From positions 6,244,563 through 6,308,562 of the forward strand of contig JAJEKV010000020.1 of the NCBI GenBank assembly GCA_021234155.1: a stretch of 64,000 nucleotides of DNA, read 5' to 3'. A program made the translations under genes and the position numbers. Numbering within the stretch: position 1 is the stretch's first letter; each line of letters opens with the position of its first letter. Of the stretch, positions 1 through 12,560 are shown piece by piece. This stretch comes from Isoetes taiwanensis (lineage: Eukaryota; Streptophyta; Lycopodiopsida; Isoetales; Isoetaceae). The notes under the pieces are model-generated. The model ran no database searches and was not told where the DNA came from. It saw nothing but the letters and a program-made list of their open reading frames with translations.

Positions 1-1
1 C

Positions 2-2311
2 AGATCCCTGGAAGAACACGTGCAACATCTAAGGAAGGTGCTCGACAAGTTAAGAAGGCACCAGTTGTACGCAAAGTTGTCGAAGTGCCACTTCGCAACG
101 GAGAGGGTGGTATACCTGGGGCATGTGATCTCATCAGAGGGGATTTCGACGGATCCTGCCAAGATTGAAGCAGTCATACAGTGGCCGGCGCCGAAGAACA
201 TCCACGAGGTCAGGAGCTTTCTTGGCCTAGCAGGGTACTACAGGAAGTTCGTGAAGAACTTTGCAAAAATAGCGGCTCCACTAACAGATTTGACGAGGGC
301 AAAAAAAGTAAAGGATTGGGCAGACCATTGGCAGAAGAAAGCCCAAGCAGGATTCGAGATGTTGAAGGAAGCTTTGACAACCGCCCCTGTCTTGACCCTG
401 CCAGACCTAGAGAAGGACAAACTTGTGGCGACAGATGCAAGTAAGATTGCCACAGGTGCAGTGTTGATGCAGGAAGAGCGAGTAGTGGCTTATGATTCTC
501 GGAAGATGAACGACGCCGAAACGCGCTACCCGATTAATGATCAAGAGTTGCTTGCAGTTGTCAGAGCACTAAGAATTTGGAGGCACTACCTGTTGGGGAG
601 GAAGTTCCAGTTGGACACGGATCATCAGAGCCTCCAATACGTGTTCACGCAACCACATCTCAACCCGAGGCAGCGAAGGTGGATGGAGTTCCTCGAAGAA
701 TATGACTTTGACATAGTCTATAAGCCGGGGGAGCTCAACGTGGTAGCAGATGCGCTTTCAAGGCATCCTCTGACAACAAGAGTGCACTACAATGCAATCT
801 CGACACTCAACAGCGACTTCGGTAAGAAGATCGAAGAAACCTTGCCGACAGATGCAGACTTCAAGGAAGTGTGGGCAAGCTTGTGCAAGGAGGCAAGAAC
901 AGATAAGGAGAGGGAGACCTTCAAGAATTTTAAAAAGGAAGGTAACCTTTTGTATCATAAGAACAAGTTGTGTGTGCCTGAATCATCAGGGGTGAGGAAG
1001 TTGATTCTCCACGACACCCACAACAGTCCAATAGCTGGCCATGCAGGATTTACGAAGACATATTTCAAAGTGTGCAGCAACTATTATTGGCCAGGGATGA
1101 AGAAGCAGGTGGCTCGCTACATCAAAGAGTGTCAGCAGACAAAGGCAGAGCAGCTTCGAATTCCAGGGGCATTGGAACCATTAGCGGTGCCGAACGCTAA
1201 GTGGGAAGTCATTAGTATGGACTTCATAATAGCACTGCCGAGAACAGTAAGAGGGAAAGATGCCTTGATGGTTGTGGTCGACAAGTTGTCGAAGATGGCA
1301 CACTTTGTGCCTTGCAGGACCACCGACACAGCTGTGGATACGGCGGCTCTCTTCACCAAGAAAATCTTCAGGCTTCATGGCATGCCGAGAGAGATCATCT
1401 CTGACAGAGACCCGAAGTTCATGAGTGCCTTCTGGCAGGATCTTTTTGCGACGATTCAGACGAAGCTGTTCATGAGCACGGCCTATCATCCTCAGACGGA
1501 TGGGCAAACAGAGCGGACCAACAGAATTTTGGAAGATATGCCACGAAACTATGTCTGGAACAAGCAGAGTATGTGGGAAGAGTATATTCACTTGGTGGAG
1601 TTCGCTTATAATAGCACCAAGCAAGAATCGTCCTGGATGTCGCCGTTCATGATCAACTATGGCTACCAATGTCTAACTCCAGACACTTGGCACAATCCTG
1701 TGTCAAAAGTAGAGGTTTCGCAGCAAATGTTGGCAGACATGCAGCAACTGGTAGAAGAGGTCCGAGGATATTTTCTTGCGGCAAGGAGTCGACAAAAGAG
1801 CGTCGCCGACAAGCATCGGATGGTCAGGGAGTTCCAGGTTGGCGACAACGTTTGGCTCAAGATCAAAGTGAAGCAGGCGAAGCTCCGCATCGGAAGTTGT
1901 AAGAAACTTGCTCCAAGGTGGGCTGGGCCTTTTAGAATAGCCAAGAGAGTAGGTAACCAATCCTACAAGTTAGAGCTGCCAGCACACCTGAAAATTCATA
2001 AAGTCTTCCACATGAGTTTGTTGAAGAAGCATACTCCAAATCCAGAAGAAGTCTTGGACAATCCAACGTTGTTGGAAATGATAGAAGAGCAGCTGGAGAT
2101 AGTTCCAAAATTGATTCTTGATAAAGCATTCAAGAAAACAAGGAGATCAGAGTTTCTCCAATATTTGGTCAAGTGGAAACACTTGCCGGTGGAAGACGCG
2201 ACATGGGTACTTAAGAAGGATCTAATAAAGCAGTACACCCAGTTTATGGAGCAATGGGACGGCAAGGTCATCTCCGAAGAAATCGGCTCAGGCATGTCCA
2301 TTTGTGCTTAG
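2..2311 (+). CDS. Ty3/gypsy chromovirus pol polyprotein, 3' part (RT end, RNase H, integrase, chromodomain)
   Basis: The frame is open from the window edge, so the protein is partial at its N end; gag, protease and the YxDD half of RT lie outside. In order: the RT C-terminal part with YLGHVIS and the [11 protein letters not shown] connection; RNase H, starting with [13 protein letters not shown] and ending [10 protein letters not shown]; integrase with an H-H-C zinc finger ([21 protein letters not shown]), the DDE core (first D in SMDFI, second in SDRDPKF, E in DGQTERTNR); a GPY/F-type module ([22 protein letters not shown]); and a C-terminal chromodomain ([16 protein letters not shown]). A chromodomain is the mark of chromoviruses and is thought to guide insertion to heterochromatin. 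The frame is uninterrupted for 770 codons, so this copy is young. The second Cys of the integrase CxxC is replaced by Thr (CQQT). Confidence 0.95.
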   Translation, partial: RSLEEHVQHLRKVLDKLRRHQLYAKLSKCHFATERVVYLGHVISSEGISTDPAKIEAVIQWPAPKNIHEVRSFLGLAGYYRKFVKNFAKIAAPLTDLTRAKKVKDWADHWQKKAQAGFEMLKEALTTAPVLTLPDLEKDKLVATDASKIATGAVLMQEERVVAYDSRKMNDAETRYPINDQELLAVVRALRIWRHYLLGRKFQLDTDHQSLQYVFTQPHLNPRQRRWMEFLEEYDFDIVYKPGELNVVADALSRHPLTTRVHYNAISTLNSDFGKKIEETLPTDADFKEVWASLCKEARTDKERETFKNFKKEGNLLYHKNKLCVPESSGVRKLILHDTHNSPIAGHAGFTKTYFKVCSNYYWPGMKKQVARYIKECQQTKAEQLRIPGALEPLAVPNAKWEVISMDFIIALPRTVRGKDALMVVVDKLSKMAHFVPCRTTDTAVDTAALFTKKIFRLHGMPREIISDRDPKFMSAFWQDLFATIQTKLFMSTAYHPQTDGQTERTNRILEDMPRNYVWNKQSMWEEYIHLVEFAYNSTKQESSWMSPFMINYGYQCLTPDTWHNPVSKVEVSQQMLADMQQLVEEVRGYFLAARSRQKSVADKHRMVREFQVGDNVWLKIKVKQAKLRIGSCKKLAPRWAGPFRIAKRVGNQSYKLELPAHLKIHKVFHMSLLKKHTPNPEEVLDNPTLLEMIEEQLEIVPKLILDKAFKKTRRSEFLQYLVKWKHLPVEDATWVLKKDLIKQYTQFMEQWDGKVISEEIGSGMSICA

Positions 2312-3134
2312 ATTAATTTCATGTGTAGTTAAGATTAATCTACGCATGCAAGCTATGCTAGGTATGGATTGCATGCATTGTTACCGATGATGGGACCACT
2401 ACGGTGATCTCTAGGACGTGGTGTAATGTCATTGTAGGCATGACCGCGGTTCTGCTTGAATGAGTTGGAAGGTAGATTAAAAAGTCTACTTCCGTCCCAC
2501 AGAAGTAGATGACCTCGAGAGATAAGAGGCCATTCAGGAATGCATTGATAGGAAAGCACCTCTAGTCAATGCCTACGGGAAGGCCGTCACCTTCACGCCC
2601 AGGGCATCTAAAGGTGTAGGCATGAGTGTCATCCTAGGCATTATAGGGCGCTGTCTCCACGACCACGATGGAAGAAGCATCCTTTTCCTATGCCGGGAGA
2701 TTAGTCATGCATCCATTTAGTTAATTAGATGGGTGGTTACCTTATAACCATCATTCTACTAATAATTAAAATGGTACTAACATAGTGTCGACCTGCAGGC
2801 CAATAGAGCACTCCGGAGGGCAAGGAGGTCGAGCTACGAAGACTTGCAACACAAATTTTTTTGGAATGTGTTGCAAGGAATGAAGAGTACCTCAAAGGAT
2901 AATTGTATATGGAATGTCGTAATAATGTTTTAAAAATCTTATGAATTGATAAGTTATTGGGATAATGTAATGTCCTAGTAATATTTTAAAAAAATATTAC
3001 CTTAGAGTAATTCTAATAATCGTGTAAGTATAATAGTAATGAAGTGTATGCATCAAGTTGGTTGCAGGACAAGAAGATCCCAAGGTGGAGAGACCCACGA
3101 TGCTGCGGACAGCATCATTTCAAGGTGGGGAGAA
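2312..3134 (+). other. Ty3/gypsy 3' internal untranslated region and polypurine tract
   Basis: No long ORF. This 820-bp spacer lies between the pol stop codon and the LTR and ends in a purine-rich tract (AAGGTGGGGAGAA, 3122-3134) directly before the LTR, as expected of a PPT. Related sequence recurs at 38795-39340 and 61160-61610, showing it is a family feature, not host DNA. The shared parts include the track around AGCACCTCTAG, the GGACGC..CCACGATGGA..AAGCATCCT block and the TTAGTTAATTA..GGGTGGTT block. Confidence 0.8.
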
Positions 3135-3268
3135 TGTGACGTTCCAGCACAGTATACGGTCCCAGGACGTATACTGTACTGCCTCGTCACGCATACACGC
3201 CATCCCGATTGACGTGTACGCCGACGTGTAGCCAAGCAGGTAGCACCCTAGGGGGCAACTTGCAAGGT

Positions 3269-3356
3269 GTGTACATTTATTTATGTGCACATTTATTCAT
3301 GTGCACATTTATTCATGTGCACATTTATCCATGTGTACACATTTACCCATGTGGAC
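3269..3356 (+). repeat. Short tandem repeat in the LTR
   Basis: About five copies of a 16-17 bp unit (TTTATTCATGTGCACA and variants) lie in the upstream part of the LTR. The position is in the probable U3, where tandem enhancer-like repeats are common; that function is inferred. Confidence 0.7.
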
Positions 3357-3429
3357 ACTTTATGCCACTTAGTTAATAAAGGCAAGTGGGCCACACTATT
3401 TATCCCACATGCTCAAAAGGGATAATGGG

Positions 3430-3478
3430 AAACCCTAGCCCTAACCCTTAGTCTATTTAAGTATAGGAAACCCTAACT
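3430..3478 (+). promoter_or_regulatory. Putative LTR promoter: TATA-like box flanked by telo-box motifs
   Basis: AAACCCTAG at 3430 and AAACCCTAAC at 3468 are telo-box-type motifs; TATTTAAG at about 3454-3461 is a TATA-like element between them. A TATA element with telo-boxes close to the start site is known from promoters of highly expressed plant genes. Transcription start here is inferred. Confidence 0.45.
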
Positions 3479-4747
3479 TTCCATTTTCGTGCACAACCTT
3501 CTAGGGCTCTGTTTTGCTTGCTCCAAGAGCCAATCTCGCCTCCCAAAGTCTGTACTGAGTAGTCTAGTTCATCAGCTTCCCTTTCTAGCTTCATCTTCTA
3601 GCAGTTCTGCAGCATGATCGAGTTCAGAGCAGAAGGAGCAAGCCAAGGATCAGGTATTTTGTCAATTCAATAGTCTAATCCGCCTCCCAGACATAGAATA
3701 AGTAGGTTTAGCCTATTGAATTGCCCATAGCAGCCATCTAGATCTCTAGATACCAAGCCATAACTAAAGAACCTAACTCTGTGATTTAGATTAAATCTCA
3801 TTCTTTAGTTCTTCTATGATATATATGTGATGATGATCTCTGTGGACTCATCGTATTGGGAAGGGGGGTAGAGGCCTTAAAAGCCTAGTAGTATGATGCT
3901 CCTAGCCAACCCTCTTTAATGCACTATTAAATTCGGCCTGTGTACAAGAACCAAACCTGGTTGTGGGTGAAGGGGCCAGACTGGCTTACAAGGAGGTTCA
4001 TGTCCTGACTCAGGTTCATGTCCCTCTAGTAGTAAAGCCTATCGGGGATTATTGTGGACTAGACCTAATGCTCTGCCACTGCGCGCGGGCTTTTCATGGG
4101 TTCGACAACCTTGGGGTGGTGGACACCTTCCATGGAGTTCAGTCGAGTAAGGGCAGTGGCCCTCTAGTCACCTTGAGTCAGCATGCCAACCTCTGGTGGG
4201 AGTAATCCCTACCTGCCCCATCGGAACTGGGGAGATGAAACCCAGGAATAGCCCCTCTGGCTATGCATCCGGCGGGCTACAGTCAAGTCCCAACACTTTT
4301 CAACCTACTCTGCAAGGTGTGCACAGGAGGGGCAGATGGAGTGAACTACCCCAAGCCATGTTCTATTGCCAGCTAAATCCATTGCCATGAATTCTGTCTG
4401 CAAGGACTTCTGGAGGCCCAAGCCGTCAGTCATCCCTCTCGAGTCTGAGCCTTGGGTAGGAACTCCTATGTGATGTGCTGATCTTTGTCTATGCAGATAT
4501 GTGGCGAGCCATCCTTCGTGATGGACATGTGATGTTGATGTTGTATACTGACATGTATATTTACGCTTCCGCAACTAGGTAGGCCCTGAAGGGAGACAGG
4601 GTAAAATGACCCCTTCATTCTTCCCACTGGAACTCATCAAGGTTGCAGTGACACATGGAGGGCCTTGTATCAGCATGAAGCTGGTATGGGGGATGAACTC
4701 TTGTTTGTATACGGTGAGTGCACCGTATACGAGTAGGGGACGTCACA

Positions 4748-5100
4748 ACAGGTACACAAGAAATATGCATGAAAAATAGCTGCTTTATATATGGATTTCA
4801 AAATGTTCAACCCGCTTAGGTAATTGTATGTCATTCTCTTTGAATCATGCCTATTTCACATCACATCATAATCTTTTTCTCTAACTCCGAATCCCTTTGC
4901 TCTACCTAATTGCAAGGTTCTTCCACAAATCTAGCAAATCTTTATATTTTTGTATGTTTTGCATCTCTATTCATGTTGTCCTTGCTTTTTCAAGTTAGTC
5001 ATAGACTCAATGAGGAATCTCTTCTGCATTGCTTAATACAAATGCCAGTAGAATTAGCAAGAAACTATTCAAGTCAGCTCTCACATAAAAAATGATGCCC
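4748..5100. repeat. Spacer copy A of a duplicated segment (partner at about 10150-10370)
   Basis: The sequence beginning GGTACACAAGAAATATGCATGAAAAA is paralogous to that at 10158 onward, with shared blocks around CCATTCTCTTTG(A/G)ATCATG and TTGCTCTA(C/T)CTAATTGCA. No gene is seen. The gypsy LTR ends next to the shared block, so the element appears to have inserted at the edge of one copy. Confidence 0.55.
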
Positions 5101-5104
5101 ACAT

Positions 5105-5790
5105 CCTCCTTAAAATACCCCCTTTTGGAAATGGGGGATTGACGAGCAAAGGATAATTTTTTGAGAAGAAGAGGATTTTAGTTCTATGTTAGGGGTACTG
5201 AGGGAGTAAGGGGGATTTCAATTTATAACATGGGGATTTTCTATAGAAAATAAAGAATGGAGGATGAGGAGAAATGGGGTAGTCAGGGGTACTAGGGGTA
5301 ATGATGGAGTAATAAGGGGATTGCAATTTAGAACATGGGGATTCCTTCAAAAAAAAAAAAAAAAAAGGAATGGGGGATGAGGAGAAACGGGGTAGTTAGG
5401 GTTTGTAGGGGTAATGAGGGAGTAATGGGGGATTGCAATTTTAGAACATGGGGATTTTTTGTAAGAGATGAAGAATGGGGGATGCGGAGAAATGGGGTAG
5501 TCAGGCTACTGGGGGTAATGAAGGAGTAATAGGAGGATTGCAATTTAGAACATGGGGATTTCTACTAAAAAATGAAGAATGGGGGATGACGAGAAATGGG
5601 GTAGCCAGGGTTAGTAGGGGTAATGAGGGAGCAATGAAGGATTGCAATTTACAATGGGGAATTGCAATTTAGAATGGGGGATAAGGTTAGTAAGGGTAAT
5701 GAGGGCCTAATGGGGGAATTGCAATTTAGAATGGGGAGATGAGGATAATGGGGATGAGGAGAAATGGGGATTCACATGAAAAGGGAATGA
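5105..5790. repeat. G-rich minisatellite, unit about 105 bp
   Basis: The anchor AAATGGGGTAGTCAGG recurs at about 5272, 5385, 5490 and 5593, a spacing of 103-113 bp. Within each unit are GGTAATGAGGGAGTAATGGGGG and ATTGCAATTTAGAACATGGGG. The end of the array grades into shorter, imperfect units. Short ORFs across it are by-products of the repeat. Confidence 0.75.
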
Positions 5791-5843
5791 AGGAAAAGGA
5801 GGATGAGGATTATATTTAAGTTAATATTTCAGTGATTCTTGCT

Positions 5844-6732
5844 TTAGAAAGTGGGTGTTGCTTTAGATTGCCAATTTGAAAACACCACTAATGTATCATC
5901 ATATGGCACAGGGATGAACTTTTGAACTAGAGAGTTAATAAATCTGGTCTTTCCAAAGGCTATATCTAAGGAAAGGATCCATGCCTCTGTAAATGGATCT
6001 TTGTTACCTCGATAGAAGTAGTTTGCCTTGTAGTAACTCTTTAGCTCTCCAACAGATTCATGAACAAAGATTGTTGATATATTACCCTTGGGCTCTACAT
6101 GGTTTTCCTCACTTAACTCTTGCGATGACACATAGTCTCCTTCTTTATAGATAGTTCCACAAAAAAGAACCTTCTTAAACTTGTAACTTTCTTCATAAGT
6201 GTTTGATCATGTAAAGCATTCAGCTCCATCACACCAGTCAAGTCTATAATCACCCCTTTTTGCTCACTCCCGGCGGATCCTATAACTATGCCCTTCTTCG
6301 CAATGGCCTCCTTGCAGCCACAATGATTTGGAAGGTATTCTAACTTATCCATAATGCTTTTAGCTACTTCTACTGATGGCACTCGAATAATTCCTTTCCT
6401 ACGGTCTTGAATGCCAATTGGTAGCCAAATGTACTTATGTACCTCTTTCAAAGTGTACTCAGCAGGATTGCCTTCTTCGGCTTCAAGGAAAGTTGTGGTG
6501 AAAAGGTAACGCGCATGATACTCATATAGGTAAGTTCAACTTCCAAGTTGTTGGTCTTCACTTGCTTATGGATCTTCACATCTCGCTCTTGAGGGAAACA
6601 CCAAGTGCTATCATGAGGTCCATGCCTCAAAATATCATCAATGACTTCACCAACTCCTGTAGAGTGAGAATAAAAATTTAAGAATGTTATGCTACTAAGA
6701 ATAAAAAATTTGATGAAAAACCTCAGCATCAA
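5844..6732 (-). pseudogene. Decayed transposase-type gene, C-terminal part (DUF4218-like plus C-terminal module)
   Basis: Three minus-strand frames read in order from 6732 to 5844 and look like one coding region with two frame breaks, near 6460 and 6140. The first has ILRHGPHDSTWCFPQER, which resembles the HGPxxxxWxFxxER signature of DUF4218 regions of CACTA-type transposons. The middle part has EYLPNHCGCKEAIAKKG. The last contains GDYVSSQELSE and EPKGNISTIFV, similar in style to the DNA-binding or BAH-like tail seen after DUF4218. Assignment rests on remembered family features only. No terminal repeats were found. Confidence 0.4.
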
Positions 6733-6814
6733 CTACGATTAGTTAATACCTAGACTTCCTAAGGCGGGATTATATCCTGCCTACAAAGTATGCATGTAAG
6801 GCAAAAGTTTTGCC

Positions 6815-6900
6815 CAACGGATGTGTGGTGAGTTGGTATAGGCCTAGTAATGCCAAAATAAATGTGCATTTGGTCATGGGTTCAAACCTTGCCAATGTAT
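6815..6900 (+). repeat. tRNA-derived SINE-like sequence
   Basis: GTGGTGAGTTGGTATAGGCC (about 6824) looks like a Pol III A box and GGTTCAAACCT (about 6881) like a B box, 55-60 bp apart as in tRNA genes. No acceptor stem can be formed, so this is not a functional tRNA. The 3' end of the element was not defined. Confidence 0.45.
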
Positions 6901-9289
6901 GTTTATCTTTGGGAGTTGGTTACTGGGGTTATACGATGATGATCCTCGACGTGGTAGAACTTAAAAGCCTATACGTGTCCTCCACTTTGGCTGCCGCAAG
7001 GCAGTGGGATAAGCTAGCTAGTCTGTACAAGATTAGTCTAGTATGGACCTTAAACATAGTAGTCTGGACCTTGATAAGGGGTGTACGGGCAATGCAAACG
7101 CTTGGAGAGGCTCAAAGTCATGCGACCATGCAGTTTGTGACCACCTAAGGTAATTTGTGGCAAGAATTTGGCATATGAAGTATTTGCAAACACTGGCTAT
7201 GCAGCACTCAACATGAGTTGAATTCCTTTTGGATTTTTCAATTGGCATACATACCACATTAAAGGTCTACTTGTGCACTTCATGGAGGTACGTTACATTA
7301 ATTGGCTACCAACATATGTGTTAGTTTTTGATAAATTTTGACCTTTGGAAATCTGTCTACAAAAGCATAGCTTGCCATGTCTCCTGAATTTAACTCGAAC
7401 GAGTAAGAGGTTGTGGTTGCACAATTTATGGTTAACTTTGCATGCCCAATATCCTTGATAATATAATATTGCTAAATGGTCTTAAGATGTAAATAGGGGA
7501 CTTTGTTTTAAAAATTTTCGTAAAGTCTTTTGGGCCCTGAAAAATATCCAAATTAGGGCGTCGGCATTTGTTGCATCTCTGTAGACCTCATTTCGTCAAG
7601 ATGATGACCTAATTCCATGAAGATGTAGCATTGGAGATCAAGATATATGCATTGGACATATCCTATGTGGGACATTTGTTGCATCTCTGAAGACATAATT
7701 CCGGCAAGAGGAAAAGTAAATCTGAAAAAATGCTAACAAATAAAGCATTTCATGATAATGACTCAAGGGGAAAAGCTCTTATTGTACCGAATTGAGTAAT
7801 GAGTACAATCTGTTGCGTATGGGATAATATGGCCTTGAAATATTCCACTAACGTTTGTGAGTGAAAGTTTGCAATATTTACAGATATGATATTTCCATAC
7901 AAGGGCAACACCAAGCAGACATCTTAAGGTAACGGCTCAAGGGGATGATATGGAGACGTGTGCAACTCTTAATCAAGGTAATAAATTAATTAATGGAAAA
8001 AACTATGAGAATAGGGCAAAATGTTGCATTGTGTGACGGCCTGACCCTAAACCGATCACGGCTAAGGGAAAGTTGTGTCGGATCAGCTCATGACTAAGCC
8101 GGATCACTTCAACCAGCGTGCAGATAATGTTCTTAGGGTTCATGCCTTTGCCTGCGGAGGAAAATGCGACCTTATTCTGTCTGAAATTTCTTTTTGGACT
8201 TTCTAGTATTTGATTTTAAGTTTGATTGAGGGTTTTAAAAGCTTGGCCTAAGGTAGAGCAAGATATGAAATGATGTGCTGACAATATATCTATGGAACTA
8301 TGTCTAAGAACTGCCTACAAATGGTAAGGAAGTATGCAGTTTGAAAAATTGCAGCAGAATGCATTTTATGTGCTTATGGATTAGTTTATTCCTACCCAGA
8401 GGTTTCTCTTTCACTATAACCATATGGGTAACTGTGGACCTGTACTGAGGCATGGCCTACAATTTATTTAGAGGTCTTATAATTATTTGGTAAAGGGCGA
8501 TGAACCGAGTAGAGTTATAGCTTACCTGTCATTGCTGGTCTAGTTACCTTGTTTAAAGCTAACTTAGGCTTGGTTCAATGCAGGTAACCAACTTTACTCT
8601 TTCAAATATGCTCGTATTTGGTTTAGGATGAAGTCTTGGACGCTGAAGAAAATTCTTGCTACTGCAATACCTCAGAAACGTGGATTTACATTTGACATAT
8701 TCTGGTTTGCTTTATGCTTTCACGAAAAAGTGGTAAGTGTTATAGCTGAACACGTGGATAAAAATCTTACAACGCTGTCTTATTTTGTTTGCTATTAAGC
8801 ATGACATGAGTATTTGAGATATTTTTGTGGTTTTGAAAAGCGGGGTGACCTATGTTGTAAACTGCTTGCTTTTAAGCATGACATGGATATCTGAGGCATT
8901 TCTATGGATTGTTCTAGTTTGTAAATTGCTGGATATTTTTTAATAAAAGAATTTAAGCGTATTTGGGATCATTTTTAAGCATACTGCATGATTGGAGTAT
9001 GGAACATATGACTTGGGTCCTTTTTAGAAAAGCAGTTGGTTTTGCTGGTTTTGCATTTTAATGAGTAAAGCAACAAATCTGTAAATATGAGCAGAATTTG
9101 GGAAATATTTCTGTTTTGTTACAGCAGTATTGTGGAATTTAAAACGCATAAGATAAAATGTACTTTAGCATTGTACTTTGGCATTAAGAGTGAAATATTT
9201 GCATGTATTGCAAGAATCTGGAGGTTTTTATGCCTCATCTAGTGGAAAAGAACTTTCAATTTGGATTCAAAGGTTTTAAAGGCTTAAAA
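6901..9289. other. AT-rich intergenic DNA
   Basis: No coding region, RNA gene or terminal-repeat element could be supported. The longer ORFs here have no recognisable domain and read as chance. There is a loose direct repetition of TTGCTTTTAAGCATGACATG-type sequence near 8790 and 8868. Confidence 0.5.
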
Positions 9290-10020
9290 ATGTATTTGTT
9301 TAAACATAGCGGGATAAAAATGTATTTGTTGAAAAGGGTATTAACTAAGTACGGGATATTAAATACAAGGTCACAAAAAGGGGGATGGTTGAGAAGAGGG
9401 GTATGAACAGAATAAGGGGATATTAAACACAAAATCACGAAGGGGGGGTTTTTGAGAAAAGGGTATTAACATTATAGGATATTAAATTACAAGGTCACAA
9501 AAGGAGGATGATTGAGAAGAGGGGTATGAACGGAATAAGGGGATATTAAACATAAAAGGAGTATGAACGGAAAAGGAGTATACACATAAAAGGGGTATGA
9601 ACGGAATAAGGGGATATTAAACATAAGGGGATATTAAACATAAAAGGAGGATGGTTGAGAGGAGGGGTATGAACGGAATAAAGGTATATTAAACTACAAA
9701 ATCACAAAGGGGGATTGTTCCTAGAAAAGGAGGATGGTTGAGAAGAGGGGTATGAACGGAATAAGGGTATATTAAACTACAAAATCACAAAGGGGGATTG
9801 TTCCTAAAAAGGGGTATGAACATTATTTGTGAGAAAAGGGGTATGACCATTGCATATGGCAATGGGGGATATAAAAAAAATTCAAATAAGGGGATATTAA
9901 TCTACAAAATCACAACGGGGGATTGTGGCCAAATACCCCGTTTCTGAAAATCATGTCCATTCCACAAAAAGGGGGATTTTAAGGGGTTTTTTATGGGGGA
10001 TTTTAAGGAGGATATGGGCA
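9290..10020. repeat. Second G-rich minisatellite
   Basis: The anchor GGGGTATGAACGGAATAAGG recurs at about 9398, 9520, 9595, 9665 and 9746, with GGATATTAAAC and CACAAAGGGGGATTG between copies. Spacing varies from 70 to 125 bp. It differs in sequence from the array at 5.1-5.8 kb but shares its purine-rich plus strand and lies beside the other copy of the duplicated spacer. Confidence 0.7.
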
Positions 10021-12419
10021 TCGTTTTTGATGTGTCTATTGGCGGCAGAATTTTGAGAGCATTCATTTTTACAAGCATAGCACTTGAAATGCATGTATAT
10101 TCACTGTTTCAATTAGGATATGCTATATTGTATAGTTTTTTGTTATTCTGTTGTCAAAAGGTACACAAGATATTTGCCTGAAAAAAGCCTGCTTCACATA
10201 TGCATTTCAATATGTTTAATTCTTCAGATGGCTCTCTATGCATTTTAATCTGTTCAGTTTGTTCAGGTAACTCTATGCCATTCTCTTTGGATCATGTCTG
10301 TCCCCATCACGTCAATTATCTTTTTCCTCCAAATTCTTTTGCTCTATCTAATTGCATGCTTTCTCTCCTTTGGATAATGTTAACTAGCTGCAAGTATATC
10401 AGCAAATTATCAATGAAAAGCATCAGACTTGCAAGGTCGAGAATAGAAGCTTATGCAACTTGCAAGTTCAATTGAAACATCAAGCTTCTTGAGAAGTTCC
10501 TCTGACTTTCTTTCTAAAATGTCATCATCAAAACAATCCACTCTTCCTAAAGAGTTTGTTTTGTCGAAAGTTCCTCTAACATCTTGGAATGTTGTCTTCA
10601 AGACAATCTACTCTTGCTAAAGACTTTGTTTTGCCGACCTTTTTGCTTCAGGTTCTAGGGTTGTAGTGCTCCATTTAGACGGTTCTCAACCATCCACTTC
10701 ACCTGATCAATATTATTTGATCTTGACTAGCAGTTTATCTCTCCTGAAAGAAGGCATTTTAGTTCTTTGGAGTTCAGGAAAGAATGGTACTATGGGTTGC
10801 AAATTGGCTCATTAATCCATATTCGTATCTTCCAAGGTAGTTTCATATCGTTATTTTTGCGCAATTTAAATTATAGTAGGTATTGTAACTTCCCTCAATG
10901 AACTAGAAAATCAAATACACATCCAGGAGAATTTACCATGTGGATAGAATATACCACTTTATTCAAATTATGAATTTAATATTTGATTGCTTCTATTTCT
11001 TTGCAACATTGGTATAGTTATTCTAGGGAATTGCAGTCTAAGTGTGGTCTACTGAAGCTGATGTTGGTGTTCTATTGAAGTTTCATATATATATCCAGTC
11101 ATATCATATGTGAGTAGGATAATAGACTACGTTGCTACTTTTAACACTACGCATATGTCTTTTCCACCAAGTACAAAATCACGTCTTCCACATGGTTCAC
11201 TTGAGGAATGCATTTCCTTCAATATCAGCCAAATTGCTGTTGGATAGGCATATTCACCCCTTATTCCTTAATCTATACCGTACGTAAAGTTCCTCGTTTG
11301 TGGGGTATGCAAGTACAAAATTTGCTATACTGTATAACAAGATTCGCAAAATACTATAAGATTTCAAGCGGAATGCTATATGATGTTGTTTTCGTACGTG
11401 CAAAATACAATTATGAGGGCTCTCGCTGCCCTACGTCACCCCCCGTGTGAATATGCACCCAAACCAAAGGGGGTTTAAGGGGGATTTTAATTTAAATGTG
11501 TTGGACCCAATGGTTGTATTAATTAATGTCAATGGTAGTTATGTGTTGGTTGTTAATGTCAATGGTTGTTATGTGTTGGTTGTTATGTGTTGGGGGATTT
11601 AATTTTTACATGTTGGATGTTAATGGTTTGTGTTGCAAAAATTTTTTTTTGCCCCTTCGGGGCCTTAGAGACGCCCCTCCTCCCCATGTGACAAAAAAAT
11701 TTTAGAATTCAAACCAGAAAAAAACTAGAATTCATTTGAGGCTTTCATCACCTGCAGCTTTTGAATTTGATGACAATAAAACAAATAGAACATAAGTAAA
11801 AGTTACCATAAAAATAGAGCAGATTGATCCCATTATTCTGAAAGTCATAAAATTTGCAACACAAAAAAAACCCCTGTTATTATGCTACATATTGTTACTT
11901 CCGCTACAACTATTTCTCTTTCACAATGACACCATTGTTTATCAATCCATATGATTTTGAATGCTCCATCTCTAGCTTAAAGGTAATGCATGATTCACCT
12001 TATGGTTCGATTAAAGTTCCAAACCTACAATATAAATGCATTCTTGTGGCCACTATTTGACTGATCTGCGTGACATGGAAAAGGGCGTGGAATAATCCGC
12101 TACCAAGTGCATAAGAATCCGTTTGTTGATTGAAGCTAAAGGGCTGGCTGCTATGAACAATCCGCAGCCCCGGGAATATCCAAGAGTTGGAAGCAAACAG
12201 AGGGCCTAAACTTGAATCGCAAAGAAATCTTAGGAAGGAAACAAAAGGGGTTTTGCAAAGCACTACATTGTAGAATCGTAAAACCAATACCTCAAAAAAA
12301 AAAAAAAAACATTATGCTAATCAAGAAACATTAAAAATAAATACCTTTGTAAGTGTGAGCAAAAAATCCATCTCGTGGTAGTAAAATCCACTCCGGCAAT
12401 AAGAATCCAAGAGGGCAAG
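10021..12419. other. Intergenic DNA; includes spacer copy B and short GT-rich repeats
   Basis: 10150-10370 is the paralogue of 4748-4920. At 11515-11590 the phrase TGTCAATGGTTGTTATGTGTTGG is repeated in tandem with variations. No gene is supported; the short ORFs show no domain. Confidence 0.5.
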
Positions 12420-12560
12420 TACACATGCATATGCAAACATGCACACACATGCACACACATGCACATGCACTTGCACTTGCACATGCACAATACACATGCA
12501 CACACATGCACATGCATGTGCACATGCACATGCATACACATGCGTAGTGTTCATGCACAA
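12420..12560. repeat. CA/CATG-rich microsatellite
   Basis: Runs of ACACATGCACA and ACTTGCACATGCAC fill about 130 bp. The several ORFs rich in Cys, His, Met and Val across it come from the repeat and are not genes. Confidence 0.85.

Larger units (their letters stand above)
3135..4747 (+). repeat. 3' LTR of the Ty3/gypsy chromovirus (1613 bp)
   Basis: The LTR starts TGTGACGT immediately after the PPT and ends ACGTCACA, giving 8-bp perfect inverted termini. The 5' LTR is outside the window. A related, diverged LTR lies at 61846-63355 and a fragment at about 57520-57775; all share a block with CCCCATCGGAACTGGGGAGATG and CCGGCGGGCTACAGTCA. The window does not show the left flank, so the target duplication cannot be tested; the five bases after the LTR are ACAGG. 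Confidence 0.88.

Noticed and set aside
1181-1669. 162-codon minus-strand ORF
   Set aside because: Shadow of the integrase frame on the plus strand.
5328-5672. Overlapping 60-70 codon ORFs in the 5.3 kb region
   Set aside because: They follow the 105-bp G-rich repeat and exist on both strands.
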